Below, in pieces: positions 1 to 11,334 of a DNA stretch of 64,000 nt. The position numbers and the translations under genes were made by a program. The notes beneath the pieces were generated by a model. The model saw nothing but the letters and a program-made list of their open reading frames with translations, was not told the origin of the DNA and did no database searches. Every line of letters starts with the position of its first letter. The stretch's first letter is position 1. Source of the DNA: Symsagittifera roscoffensis (lineage: Eukaryota > Xenacoelomorpha > Acoela > Convolutidae); the NCBI RefSeq assembly GCF_963678635.1, contig NC_087068.1, positions 50,797,724 to 50,861,723 of the forward strand, written 5' to 3'.

Positions 1-219
1 AGCATAAATATAAAGTAAAAAAGAAAAATTTATTAAAAACCTAAGATAAATATAATCCATGCAACCAGAAAAAGTTGTAGTCTCATTAAAAATTTTTGAT
101 ATGATTTGAAATGTTGGTAAGTCTGTAAAATGAGTTTATTATTTCTGTGTAAAGAGTTTTTTCTTTTCATTTTGAACACAACTCCCTATTTCAGATTTGT
201 GTTTTGCTTTTTGCAACTT

Positions 220-233
220 TTTTTTCGCATAAG
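220..233 (+). promoter_or_regulatory. possible 3' splice or trans-splice acceptor just before the HP1 start codon
   Basis: A run of T/C is followed by CATAAG directly in front of the ATG at 234. It could be the acceptor of a 5'UTR intron or a spliced-leader site, as seen in several invertebrate groups. AAG is a weaker acceptor than CAG or TAG, so this is only a suggestion. Confidence 0.25.
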
Positions 234-1678
234 ATGACTTCAAGTGGTGCATCCTCCTCAACCGCAGTTCCTCCTCTGCCTCAAACCTCCACCAAATTCT
301 TCGTTCAAAGAGGGGGAGCTCCTTTGAACCCCCCTGACTCAGAGTCACAGACTGAAGTCGAATATCAGGTAGTAACTTTAACACTAAAAGAGTTTAAAGG
401 GAAATGTTTGGACCACCTTATGAAAAAAAAACGTCTAGATTAATCAACCAGTGCTTATCGCCATGGTAATAAAGTTTCAGCGAGGACGATAATAGTATTT
501 TTAGTCGAAATTTTCCAAAATCGGAATAGACAGATAGAATAGAAGTCTCAAATAACAGTCTTAAAAACAAAATATTTTTCGCAGGTTGAAAAAATTCTGG
601 ACAAACGTCTAGGAAAAGATGGCAAACCAGAGTACCATATCAAATGGGTGGGATACGACTTGTTAGACGCCACTTGGGAGCCAGAGTCTAATCTGTCTTG
701 TCCCAGGAAGATCGACGACTTCGAGACTGTCATGAAGGCTGTCCAGCTCAAGTTGGAACAGGCCGCATACCGCAAGAAGGTAATATTGATGAGGTAATTT
801 TGATTCAGGAATGAATCTAGGGTTTTTCAGGGGCAGATTTTTTGGGTCGATCATATTGTTAATATATCACCATTTGATTTTACCGATTGTCGCGGAACTT
901 AACAAGATTTTGCGCGCCAAAGTTTTGAAATGTTTCAGTAATTTTTTTTGAAGTGTCCAGCCTTAAAATTTAGTTTTTGCGTTTTCTTCTGCGTTAAAAG
1001 GTTACTCTCATTGACAAATTGTGAATTTGTCCATTTTAGTTATTATATGATTCACTAGACGTGTAAGAAATATCAGAACAGAAGCTTTAGGAAAATGAGA
1101 TTGTTGTTCTTTTTTACTTTTTATCCTTAGTCTCAAATATAAGTTGGTTTGATCGATTCCCGCAAACAGCTGAATACTTTGCATGAGGCCATTTTCTTAC
1201 TTGAGTTTTTTTTTGAATTTTACGCAAGCAAACGGTTGTCTTAGAGTGCTCTTTTCTAGAGTAGTGTTATACAAAAAAAAATTCCAAGCTAACTCGCACC
1301 AATTTTTGTTCAACTTTTGTTTTCGTTTTCAGTATCTGTGTACTGCTTAAATTCTGTTCGGCTGTTTAATTGCACGCGTTTTATCCGATGTATTAAACGC
1401 GTACTAAGCTGGGTTTAATAGGCCTACGAGGCTGGGTTTAATGGGTGCGAGCCTATTTTTTGTTGATATAGAAAGAGACGGAAGGCAAACAGCTGAAAGA
1501 GTACATCCAGCCAGCACAGAGAATAATCGAGTGTGGACAAAACGACAAAGGACAGACATTCTTCCTGATCAAGTGGAGCCACACTGAGAACATGGACTTG
1601 ATTCACAGACAGGAGGCGGTGGAGAAGTACCCCCAGTTGGTTATCGATTTCTACCGATCAGCCATCATTTGGGAGTAG
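234..1678 (+). CDS. HP1: HP1-type chromodomain/chromoshadow protein, 3 exons
   Basis: Seen: three exons, 234-368, 585-779 and 1472-1678, with GT-AG introns (CAG|GTAGTA, TCGCAG|GTT, AAG|GTAATA, ATATAG|AAA), all in phase 0, giving 178 codons. The ATG at 234 is the first in frame. Residues 1-40 are a Ser/Pro/Thr-rich tail. The chromodomain covers about 42-92 and shows the [11 protein letters not shown] start and the KWVGY and TWEPESNL motifs. The three methyl-lysine cage aromatics of HP1 are present as Y44, W66 and Y69. A short hinge of about 25 residues leads to the chromoshadow domain (about 115-178), which ends in YPQLVIDFY and a terminal WE; I168, Y171, I175 and W177 fall at the dimer and PxVxL-binding positions. 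Family knowledge: HP1 proteins bind H3K9me2/3 through the chromodomain and dimerise through the shadow domain to build heterochromatin. Length is normal for HP1 (about 170-210). The match is to the CBX1/3/5 group; which paralogue cannot be decided. Confidence 0.93.
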
Positions 1679-1694
1679 ATAGAATCAGAATATT

Positions 1695-2125
1695 ATGGAA
1701 GAGATGAAGAAGACGCAATATCAAAATCTGGATAATTTTCAAAGGGAAAAAGAAGCGACTATCTCAATATTTGAAAGGCTTTTTTACCATTTACTAGATA
1801 ATTTTGTTGAAGAGATCAAGAAGCCGCAATATTTAAATCTGGATACTTTTTAAAGGGAAAAAGAAGCAGCTATGTCAATATTTGAAATGCTTTTTACCAT
1901 TTACTAGATAATTTTGTTGAAGAGATCAAGAAGCCGCAACATTTAAATCTGGATACTTTTTAAAGGGAAAAAGAAGCAGCTATGTCAATATTTGAAATGC
2001 TTTTTACCATTTACTAGATAATTTTGTTGAACAGATCAAGAAGCAGCAATATTAAAATCTGGATACTTTTTGAGGAGAAAAAGGAAGCAGCTATCTCAAT
2101 ATTTGAAAGGCCTACTGCCATCCCC
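1695..2125 (+). repeat. about 4 tandem copies of a 110-bp unit behind the HP1 stop codon
   Basis: The motif GAGATCAAGAAG recurs at about 1701 (diverged), 1812, 1922 and 2032 (as CAGATCAAGAAG), giving a 110-bp period. Each unit carries AAGGGAAAAAGAAGC and ATTTACTAGATAATTTTG. The array begins about 20 bp after the HP1 stop, so it probably forms part of the 3'UTR. The middle copies are nearly identical and the outer ones are diverged. Confidence 0.85.
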
Positions 2126-2141
2126 TGGGTCGACCAAAAAT

Positions 2142-2246
2142 GCTAGTCATACAATTCACATATATGGCACATACATTTCATACTTAAAAAAATTGAATGA
2201 AAAAAATTGATTACCATTCTCGCGTCATGGGAATTGTATGACTAGC
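2142..2246. repeat. short inverted-repeat element (MITE-like)
   Basis: GCTAGTCATACAATTC at 2142-2157 is matched in inverted orientation by GAATTGTATGACTAGC at 2231-2246, a perfect 16-bp inverted repeat about 105 bp across. More half copies of GGGAATTGTATGACTA lie at 2280-2340, and a second related element lies at 3504-3600. Confidence 0.7.
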
Positions 2247-2596
2247 GTTTATCATAAATGAGATTTATATGACTGACATTTTATCGTTAATGGGAATTAT
2301 GACTAACAATTTTTCATAAATGGGAATTGTATGACTAAAATTTTAATTTTACCATGAAGGCTAGCAATTTTTAATACCTGTAAACTCAGGACAGTTGTGA
2401 TAAAAGCTCATGAGCTCTAACTTAATCGCTCAAATTTTTTTTATGACATCATTTTCAAGTTATATTTTGGGCTCCAATGTACGCATTGTTGGCCTAGTGG
2501 CCGTTCGGTAAATTTCAAAAGTTACTTGTTTAATGCTGATGGTTGTTTATCTCGACAGTTTAAATGCGGAACAGTTTGTGAAATCCACAAACAAAT

Positions 2597-2602
2597 AATA
2601 AA
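2597..2602 (+). terminator. AATAAA, possible polyadenylation signal downstream of HP1
   Basis: The hexamer AATAAA lies about 920 bp past the HP1 stop. In AT-rich DNA this hexamer occurs often by chance, so its use is unproven. Confidence 0.2.
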
Positions 2603-2614
2603 ATATAGGTATAG

Positions 2615-2957
2615 TAAATTGAGCTGTTGCGGAATCCGCAATTTATGAGCGGAATCCACTCAGAGTTTGAAGAATATGCTTACATTAGCGGATTTTGCTT
2701 ACAAATTTTGTGGCTTAAAGTTGCTGAATCCAGAACAACTTGCTATTTTCGCCTGTTGCAGAATCCGCGACAAAACAAATGTGCCGACGAATTTCACGTT
2801 ACATGTATTTGTACGCGGAATCCACGGAGTTTTTTCAAGTGGAATCCACATACATTTTGGAATATGTTTAAAGATGCTTTTAGACTTGTCTCTGGAATCC
2901 AGGATTTTACAGACACCAAATTGTGCGCATATCCAGTGCAAAGTTTGACCGCGTAAT
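2615..2957. mobile_element. partial copy of the 'GCGGAATCCGC' MITE family
   Basis: Contains repeated GCGGAATCC motifs and the stretch GTGCCGACGAATTTCACG then TTTGTACGCGGAATCCA, parallel to 55147-55190 in the right-hand array. It ends at a degenerate form of that family's right terminal inverted repeat (GTGCAAAGTTTGACCGCGTAAT). The left end is missing or too diverged to place. Open frames across it on both strands are by-products of the repeat. Confidence 0.7.
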
Positions 2958-4199
2958 GTACAAAAAGGCTTCACTCGTTGTGAACATTTTCTGGGATTTT
3001 TGACTAGAACAGAAATATAATAATCCCGCTCCATTGTTACATGAGAAAATTTTGGAAACTTGAGAAAAACTTGGGAAAATTTTGGATTTTCATTGTCAGT
3101 TTTCAGAAAACTCAAATTAACTGATTTTTAATCTAATATTGGATTGTAATCAATCATAAAATTAGCTAAGTAGAAATTAAAAAGAATTTGTTATAAGCAT
3201 TTCTAAGACATTATGTAAGATTGTTTTTTAGGTTGTAATGAAATATTTATGTTTTCATGAGTCAGATCGAGACATTTCGGTTTATTTGGAACATTCTATT
3301 CGTTTCAGATTGGATTTGACTCTTAAACTAATAATTATAAATTTAAGTTTCTATTTATAATCTCTACGTCATTGATCAGGGGAGGGCTAGGGGCTTGAAG
3401 GTGAGAAATATTTCAAATCAATCAAAATTAACTCGAATTCCAAAAGTACTTTTGTAAAAAACAAAACAGTCTTTAATTTAAATCACTCGGATTAACAAAA
3501 AATGCTAGACATACAATTCCCATACAGTTCATACGTAGAAACAAGTTCAAGAAAACTTCATGACTAGTATTTTTCTATAATATGGAATTGTATGAAAAGC
3601 GTTTTCCCATAATAAAACTGATTGATTATAAACTTGCATACGAATTTTTTTTGTTTCACATACACAGCAAGAACAGAGATCTGACCGGAACTCGCACTCC
3701 ACCCGAGATCTTAAGAAGTAAAGATCAAGTGGCAAGAACGCTGGATGTTGTTACGATTCAAGAATAACAACAAATTCAAGTTCTTACATATTTAAAAGAG
3801 AAAATCACTTTTTGTTGCATCAACTTTTGCAGTTACACAACTGATTGTGGTTCCATCAGTCATTGAATATTTAAGATTATAAAAGACTTTCCTTAAGAAG
3901 TTGGGTGTTGGTAGAGTCTACCCTTTATATGTATTAATTTATCCTCTAGTATGCCTGTTTTTAATAAATCTTTTTGATAGCGTACAGGTTTTCTTCATTG
4001 ACTTGATTTTTTGAATTACCAAGTTCAAAATTTTTTATTGATGTTATAGAAATGACTCACGAAGAATTTCGGTTTTACACAATCCTTGCAGGAGAATTGA
4101 CCGGTGCGATGATTAAAGCGAAAATTAGAATTCGGAAACAGCTGGAAGTTGAATGATCTAATTCTGTTTTGGCGTAATTTATGAAGATACTGTGTTGAT
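2958..4199. other. intergenic, no gene seen
   Basis: AT-rich DNA with no supported coding sequence. The only structured item is the short inverted repeat at 3504-3600. Confidence 0.5.
3504..3600. repeat. second copy of the short inverted-repeat element
   Basis: GCTAGACATACAATTCC at 3504 and GGAATTGTATGAAAAGC ending at 3600 form an imperfect inverted pair of the same sequence and size as 2142-2246. Confidence 0.6.
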
Positions 4200-5460
4200 C
4201 TGTGTTTGATTATATCTCTAGCACTAGGAATTATCCCTCACATATGTGACAAAGTCTCTCATGTTTATGTTCTTGACAGATCGTATACCGCTTTTCCAGC
4301 TTGTCTAGATTTTCTTCAGTACAACCATTCAAAAGCATGCATGGATAATGTTAATGGCCTAAAACAAGGGTAATGGGTAAAAGGATTTTGGTTCGTGGAG
4401 GAATTTCATCTCTAATGCATTTGATTGTTTGGATTGTACTAGCCATCTTCTGTAACACTTGGTTAATTTCTTTTTTATAAGTTAAACATGCATCTATGTT
4501 AACCGCGAGAAACTTGACGGAGTCAGATATTTTGACTAAATAATTTCCTACTTGCAGCTTGCAGTTTTCTGTGAGTTTCGTGATGGAGCAGAGAAAGTGA
4601 TGATCTGAGTTTTGTGTACGTTTATAATTAATTGGTTTAAATGAAAATATGAGAGTATTCTCTTGAAACTGTATTCAATGATTTGTGTTGCGGATATCGG
4701 ATTTGAATGGAAACTTAGCAGTGTTGTATCATCGGTATGCTGTACAAGAGTGCATGACTTGTCTAGAATTTCTAGCATATCATTAACATATAAGTTAAAC
4801 AGCATAGGTCTTAGTACAGTACCCTGAGGTAAACCTTGCTCCAACTTATGCCAACCTGAATATGCACCATTCACAATTGTTTGCTGCGTTCTGTTTCCTA
4901 GAGAAGATTTAACTAGATCAGTGACTGATGGTTCAAACTCATGATTCCTCAACTTTTGTTCGAGGAAGGGATGTGAAAAATAATCAAACGCTTTCGAGAG
5001 ATCCAAAATTGCCGCTGCTGCTACATAAAGTTTATCAAGATGGAATCTGATTTTTTTCTGTTGTGTTTAGAAGACATCATTGGTCGATTAACCGTGTCTA
5101 AAATCAACTTGTTTGGTGTAAAGGATATTATTATCAAACAAAATTGGTTTATTCAACATTTTTTCGAATAATTTTGCTGAAAAAATTTTTTTTCAAATAA
5201 TTTAGCGACAACTGGTAATAGAAATTGGCTGGTAGTTGATTGGATCGGCTGTATCTCCTTTTTTGAATACGGGAATAACATGTGCTTTTTTCAAGCCTTG
5301 TGGAAATTCAGCTTTCGAGATTCGTTTACTATCATAATTAAAATATGGTGGATTATTAGCACACTGTCTTTCAGGGCCCAAACAGGTATTTAACTGGGTT
5401 CTAAAGGCTTATCGGTTTGAAGCAATAAGATTGCTTCTAACATTTCTTTGTGAGTTACAT
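4200..5460 (-). pseudogene. non-LTR retrotransposon (Jockey/CR1-like LINE) reverse transcriptase remnant
   Basis: The longest open piece, 4548-5006, shows LINE reverse-transcriptase signatures in order: DLSKAFD, GLPQGTVLRPMLFNLYVNDM, and the active-site block decayed to QHTDDTTLL where the family has YADD. Upstream on this strand (5250-5330) a second frame reads like the KKGD..NYQPIS block. Downstream (4200-4547) the frame continues past several stops with the typical VKFLAVNID and 'LQKMASTIQ' thumb-like segment. Frameshifts and stops between these blocks, and the lost Tyr in the YxDD box, show a dead copy. No endonuclease domain, 5' end or poly(A) tail was found. Clade placement is by motif only. 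Confidence 0.85.
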
Positions 5461-6747
5461 ATCTGAATTAAATTTTTTTGGTATCAGTTCTCAGAGCAGT
5501 AGGTTTGGTGGACGTTGAAATTGGAGGTTGTGTGAACAAAGAAAACTGGTTCACGGGAAAAACAAAAAAGTCTCAATTAGAAGACGTTCGAATATTGAAC
5601 GTTTGAGTTTTTAGAATAATTGACAAAATTTTGATTAAAAATAACGCAATTGAGAAAACTGGTTTGATGGGTATCTTTTTCGCAGGTAAAATTGGAAACT
5701 ATAATCGACGTTCGAGCCTGAAAATCAATCACGTTATTTTTTTTGCCATTTCTGCTTTCTTAATTCGAGAGTGTTCTTAATACTTAAATAGCGAAGAAAA
5801 CCGCTAAATTAAAAGTAGAGACTGGGAAGAGCATCATAGCGTCAAACTGCTAATGAGCTTTTTATTAAAAAGCATAACTTTTTTTTTCTGTAAAATATAT
5901 TGCATCATTTTCAGGTCAAAAGCTCAGATTAAGCCTTCTGACAAAATTAATGCTTAACCAAACTACACTTTTCACTCAGAGGTGAAGCTGCATGTCGCAA
6001 ATACAAGTGACAAACCAAAAGAGCAAAATGCAAGAGAATACTCAATTAATTTGAAAGGTCCTTGTAAGATTTACATCTTTTTTTTTTACTGTAGCCGATC
6101 CTATGTTCTCTCTAGACAGACAATTATTCTTACATTTAGTTTCTGTCCACTCACATTGATCAATGGAACAAGAAAAGTTTTATCGCTTAAATCAACACGC
6201 ATAAGTATTTTTGTCAAACAATTTACATTAATTAGTTCCTTTTTAGTCGAAAACACTACTTCGTGGAAGGAAGAAACTATTATGTCAAGTTTATCTCCAC
6301 ATTGATAGGATTCCAGAGTTTCAAATTACTGAACCAATATACTTTGAGGCAACCATGAATGAAGAACTCTGTTTGCTCAAACATCGACTGCAAATCCAAC
6401 ATAGCTATTCAGGAAGGTGGTACGTAGCTTGGATCCCAACTCAAAGTTGGGAAGTTTAAATTTGCCGGTAAATTGCAGGTTTTTGTTCCTGGATTGCTTC
6501 TGGACTATCGAAGTAGGTAGAAGGTTTTTCTTGAAGCTTTGTCACGTATTTCTAAATTGATGACAGAGGTCGGAAAGGTGATAATTTTCCATTTCCTGCT
6601 TGTTCTGGTGTATCTTTTAACTAGTAATGGTAGCAAATTGACAGTGCCAGAGAACTTCGATTGGAGCAGATAATTTTCAGATTTGTACATCAGTGACGAC
6701 TGTTTCCACAGGTCCGAAATTCCTTGCTTACCACGCAAAATGACCTA
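5461..6747. other. no recognisable gene; possible decayed coding traces on the - strand
   Basis: Short open stretches on the - strand at 6110-6300 and 6505-6738 have balanced amino-acid composition and lie in the same orientation as the tnp2-like remnant at 7241-7870. They could be its C-terminal debris, but no family motif was recognised in them. Confidence 0.3.
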
Positions 6748-6871
6748 AGGATTGCAGGTTAGGCGAAAAATTATTTCAATGTAAGCTTCTTCCGTTTCGT
6801 CCACTTCATTCACGTGGACGAAACGGAAGAAGTTTACACTAAAATAATTTTTCGCCTAACCTGCAATCCTT
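6748..6871. repeat. foldback (hairpin) repeat, 57-bp arms, 9-bp loop
   Basis: AAGGATTGCAGGTTAGGCG starting at 6748 is inverted at the right end, and the innermost 19 bp (CTTCTTCCGTTTCGTCCAC against GTGGACGAAACGGAAGAAG) are a perfect match around the loop 6805-6813. The right arm is followed by a second direct copy of CGCCTAACCTGCAATCCTT at 6872-6890. The structure would form a strong hairpin or cruciform. Confidence 0.9.
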
Positions 6872-7240
6872 CGCCTAACCTGCAATCCTTAGGCAACCCT
6901 GCTTCATTCACGTACTTCTCTGACATCATAAGTAGACGAATAGCAAAACTAAAAAGGTTAAATCGTTTGTGTAGGCACCTGGTGCTTTTTGTTTCAAGAG
7001 AAGTGGGCCAACATAGAAAAACTATACTTCGAATTCATTCGCCTTGAAAAATTCAATCTACGGTAAAAAGAAGTTAGGCTTTTTTGAAATTACTCGTTAG
7101 CTTAAAGAATTTTTTGCTCAAGAACCTTTTCCAATTAAAAATGGCAGAATTGGTTTCGTTATATTGACTTAATTTTATTGTCGATTTCAGAGCATCTCAG
7201 TCGCTCAAGTCCACTTCAGCAGTTTAAGCTACAACAACTT

Positions 7241-7870
7241 CTAGAAGTAACTCCCATGTACACTTGTTGCATTGCATCGACTGGTCCTGCTAGAGGCAAA
7301 ACTTGACAGCATTGTGAGCACTTTCATTTCTTTTACGGCTTTTTTGGTTTTTGAGACATCTTTGAGGCATTTGGCGTGTTTTTCTTTGTCGGTCATCGGA
7401 GTTTTCTTGATTGGATAATATCGCGTAGTTTCTTTTAATTCGCTTCCAATTGAACACAGAGTACAACCGAATTTTGCCCTATGGTGGTGCATGTTTAACA
7501 TAGAGGCTGTAGCGGGCATGTCTGATACAAGAATATTCACACAGAAAGCGACCTGATAAATGCGTTCGACAAAAATATGTTTCGATTTGGTGTTTCGCAG
7601 CTGGTTCAATTCCTAAACGAAGCAACTACTTGTTTATACTCTCAGAGTTCGAAGCTACTAATTTTACCAGCTCATCACATTATTTGAACAAATATCTGAA
7701 GCAACCCGTTCTAATCAAGTTTGTTTCTCCCGTGACAAACTTGCTAGTAGAATGTTTTCATACATGCATATATCAATCGGTGGGAGATCCGCCACTGCCA
7801 ACCAAACAGACCACAGAGATTTTGCCATTGATTGGAATGCATCGACTCCATCGGAATTGAGTATAAGATG
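7241..7870 (-). pseudogene. CACTA (En/Spm) tnp2-like transposase remnant
   Basis: Two blocks in the right order on the - strand match the tnp2/Transposase_21 pattern. At about 7735-7865 the frame reads LILNSDGVDAFQSM, KSLWSVWLAVADLPP and then ENILLASLS, like the family's N-DG...SLWP...LPP...EN. At about 7400-7540 a second frame reads VSDMPATASMLNMHHH and then KFGCTLC, matching its 'D.PA....N....G.YGC..C' segment. A stop and a frameshift separate the blocks. The family cuts and pastes CACTA-type DNA transposons. No terminal repeats could be placed around it. Confidence 0.72.
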
Positions 7871-8094
7871 GATTGTTATACTTTACGAATCCTTATTGAA
7901 ACAATTTTCTATTCTTAGGTTACAATGTAGAATTTTTGTTCTAGAAGTCAAGTTTCCATCGTTTTCCTAAAGGAGATTCTCTCAAATTGTCGTTTCACAA
8001 AATCAGAACATTGTAAGTATTTTTTGCGCTTTTGAAGCTCGGTACATTCGAGCCATGAAAGGCTGAGCGAATCAGTCTCCACCAATTAGTATAA

Positions 8095-8970
8095 CCTCGT
8101 GGAATAGGCATCGCGGGCAGATTGTGGAGACCGCGAAGAGGAATGGGTTCGCGACATGTTCATCGCACATATGAACAACGACAAAATAGCCAAGGAACTA
8201 TTAGCACAAACCAGGAGTCCACAAGACGCATATGAATATGCAAAACGACGAAAAAAGGTATTGAACATAGTAGAACTATGAAGATCAACCCCTTTAGCGG
8301 ACATCAAATTACGACAAAGCAAGAACCGGTCAATGACATAAACACTCGAGGTCGCGCGAATTACTCTAACAGTCAAAACACACGAAGAGGGCGAGGCGCC
8401 CGAGGCAGACCGTTTCAACGAGGATCACAAAGTAACAGAGGACAACAAAGAGCTAAAAACACCGGAAATCAAAAACAGTGTTATAAATGCGGCAACCAAT
8501 ATAATCAAAATCGTTTACAGACCTGTCCCGCTAAAGATAAAATCTGTGCAAAATGCGCCAAACGGGGACACTTCGCCAAAGTATGCCGATCAACACAAGT
8601 CAACTATCTAGAAGATACCCAAGTCGGCCAACAGGAGGAGCTTGACACCGAAAGCCTTGAAACAGAAAACGATCCAGTGGCGTTTGCAGAATTTTCTTCC
8701 AGCAATGGTTGGGATGATTACCAAATAGATAATTTTTCGGTGATGGCAATCGCGGAATCATTTGAGATTAAGAATACAAGAACATTAGTTGAAGACGACC
8801 TAAACGGCCATATTGTGAAATTAAAAACTAATTCCGAACAATTGTTCGCTATTGCCGATTCGGGCAGCCCAATGTCTTTTCTAAACGAAAAAACCGCAAG
8901 GCGCATTCAACAACACGATAAATATACACTGTTCAAAACCATTCCATCGGGAGATACAGCCCGACATTAA
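8095..8970 (+). pseudogene. gag C-terminus with two zinc knuckles, running into protease
   Basis: The capsid end (EEEWVRDMFIAHMNNDKIAK, then TRSPQDAYEYA) is in one frame to about 8255. A shift in the A-run at about 8250-8258 moves the rest into the frame that stays open from 8278. The nucleocapsid part has an Arg/Gly-rich stretch and Cys clusters at about residues 64-110, including CAKCAKRGHFAKVC, a CX2CX4HX4C knuckle. The frame then reaches the protease active site ADSGSP. It ends at a TAA at 8968. Confidence 0.85.
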
Positions 8971-9195
8971 GCGTGTTACAATGGCGAAACGATCGTTCCG
9001 AAAGGAAGATTGATTATTACGATCGCGTCAGGGGGTTGGAAAATTCAGTCAGCTCCGTTCATCGTAGTCGATGACAAAAAAGCAAACCTCATCGGAAGGA
9101 ATCTACTTCCGCAGATCGGCATCAAATTGATTCAAGAACAGAAAACAGAAAAGGTACATGCTATACGAGAAAAGAAGAGTCGGATCCAGCGATAA
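8971..9195 (+). pseudogene. retroviral-type aspartic protease, C-terminal half
   Basis: Same frame as the DSG active site upstream, separated from it by the TAA at 8968. It shows the 'LIGRNLLPQIGI' block that closes gypsy proteases. The reading frame is lost again near 9175-9200. Confidence 0.7.
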
Positions 9196-9337
9196 AACAA
9201 TGGGTCAAAGACAATAACGCACAATTGTGCGTACGTGTCGGAAAGTCCAAAAATCACACTATGAAAACACAGTTCATTGAAGAATTCGTCCAATTCAACA
9301 GAAGGGTCGACGCATTCCGATACATCTGCAAGAACGT

Positions 9338-9898
9338 GTGGAAGAAGAACTAAACAAACTAATTGATCAAAGACATATTATCAAATTAGATAAACGTTCG
9401 GACAAACAATTTATAAGCCCAATTGTCCTTACAGTGAAAAAAGACCGAACAGTTAAACTTGCGTTGGATTCGAAGAAAATCAATAAATTTATTCATAAAA
9501 ACAAGTATCAGATGCCTAATATCGACTTATTATTGGATAACATCGCGCAAGTAGTCAAATCAGACAAAACAAAGCCAACGCTGTTTTCTAAACTTGACCT
9601 GAGATACGCATACTCTCAAATCCCGCTGGATCGAAAGACACGTGAACAATGCAATTTCAGTTTAGTCGGTGGCAATGCAACAGGGACGTATCAATTCCAA
9701 ACGGGATTCTACGGCCTCACGGATATGCCAGCTGAATTTCAAAAAGCCGTCGACTTAACGTTGACGAATTGCACGAACACATACGCATATTTAGATGATA
9801 TACTAGTAGTCACTAAGGGAAATAAAGAGTTACATCAACAGAAGTTGAAAGCAGTCTTGGACATACTTGATAAAGAAAATCTAGCGATTTCGCTCTAG
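9338..9898 (+). pseudogene. Ty3/gypsy reverse transcriptase, palm and fingers
   Basis: Motifs in order: SPIVLTVKKD, KLALDSKKIN, KLDLRYAYSQIPL, TGFYGLTDMPAEFQ and the active site YLDDILVV. All three catalytic Asp positions are intact. A TAG at 9896 interrupts the frame; beyond it the same frame continues into the RT connection and RNase H. Confidence 0.92.
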
Positions 9899-11080
9899 AA
9901 ATGTAAGTTCGCTTACAAAGAGATTGAGTGGCTAGGATTTAACATTAATAGTGAAGGCACAACTCCACTAATTAAGAAAACCGAAGCAATAGAGAAACTG
10001 TCAGCACCAAAAACATTCAAACAATTAAAAAGTTTTATGGGGTCAAAACATCTTCTCACGAGATATATACCAAATTTAGCACAAGCAGCTGCAGCGCTCC
10101 GTCCATTGCTAAAAAACACAGAAAAGAAAAAACCACTTGACTGGTCATCAGAACACAACACAGCTTCCAAGAACGTACTAAAGTTAGTAGCTGAAATTAC
10201 TCAAAACAAACATTTTGACCAACAATTAGAAACTCGCATAGTTTGCGACGCATCGAATACAGGGTTAGGAGCTGCATTGGAACGAAATTCACCAAAGGGT
10301 TGGATAGCCGTAGCATACGCATCACGTTTTTTAAATTCCCTCGAGGAAAAATATTCCGTAAATGAACTAGAATTATTGGGAGTAGTTTGGGCAATCGAAC
10401 ACTTCAAATATTATCTTTACGGAAAACATTTTACAGTCATTACGGATCATCAAGCTCTAATCGGCGCTTTAAACACAAGCGAAAGATCAAAAACAAGTCA
10501 GAGTCGACTCACACGATGGATTGATAGATTAGTTCCATTTCATTTTGATATCAAACACTTGGCGGGGAATAAAATGGGACTAATAGACTACATTTCCCGA
10601 AATCAAGTTGGATTGGCAATACCCCCTAGTGAGTACGATGAGGAATTTGTAGTTGCATCAATTATTGCATTCATAAACAGCCTCGAATTGATTGACAACG
10701 TCATTCTAAATAACTTGGCCAATCAGAACAAAGCACCGTATGAACTGATCAAAAAACGCGCGGAAAATAAAGGGTTATTAAATGCTACTTCAAACACTCA
10801 AATCACATATGAACATTCCAAACATTCCACTCACGGTCAATTGCGAACTAAAAGTTCAATTCAGTCTCACTCAAAAATCGCCAACGAACAGTCAGCTCTC
10901 TCTCAAACAAAATTTCTCAAAACAAAACAACCAGTCCGAAAAACAGTAAATTTTATTTTTCACTCTAAAATGAACAGACGACCAGAAATTCGTGGATTTA
11001 AAGGAGGTTTCCTACCTACGGAACTAAAAAGTGCCGATCCAAAAGGACAAAACACAAGGTCAGCTACACAGTGGCAATGA
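9899..11080 (+). pseudogene. RT connection and RNase H of the old gypsy copy
   Basis: The frame reads on from the stop at 9896 with WLGFNI, FKQLKSFMG and then RNase H: VCDASNTGLGAAL, YSVNELELLGVVWAIEHF and ITDHQAL, with the catalytic Asp/Glu/Asp positions kept. After about 10700 it becomes a Lys/Ser/Thr-rich linker without recognised domains. Confidence 0.9.
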
Positions 11081-11334
11081 TCGTCAGACAGGGAAGAAAG
11101 TCTGTCAGACCCACGATGGCACGAAAGGCCACCTACAAAAGGAAAGAAAGCGAACACCAACTCACCAAAACAGACAAATACCTAAAGTAACACAAAAGTT
11201 CAAGATGCGAGAGAGGTCATTCTAAAAAGAAAATCGAAGAGACACGCCAGAAATCAAACTTCCCCAAAATCATCTTCAGTGTTAAGCAGGGAGAACAAGA
11301 CAGCCACACGGAGAAAAAGAATCTCACGGAACAA

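Noticed and set aside
2627-3115. Overlapping open frames on both strands at 2627-3115
   Set aside because: They lie in the GCGGAATCCGC repeat family, whose palindromic units keep frames open on both strands by chance. No domain or splice structure supports coding.
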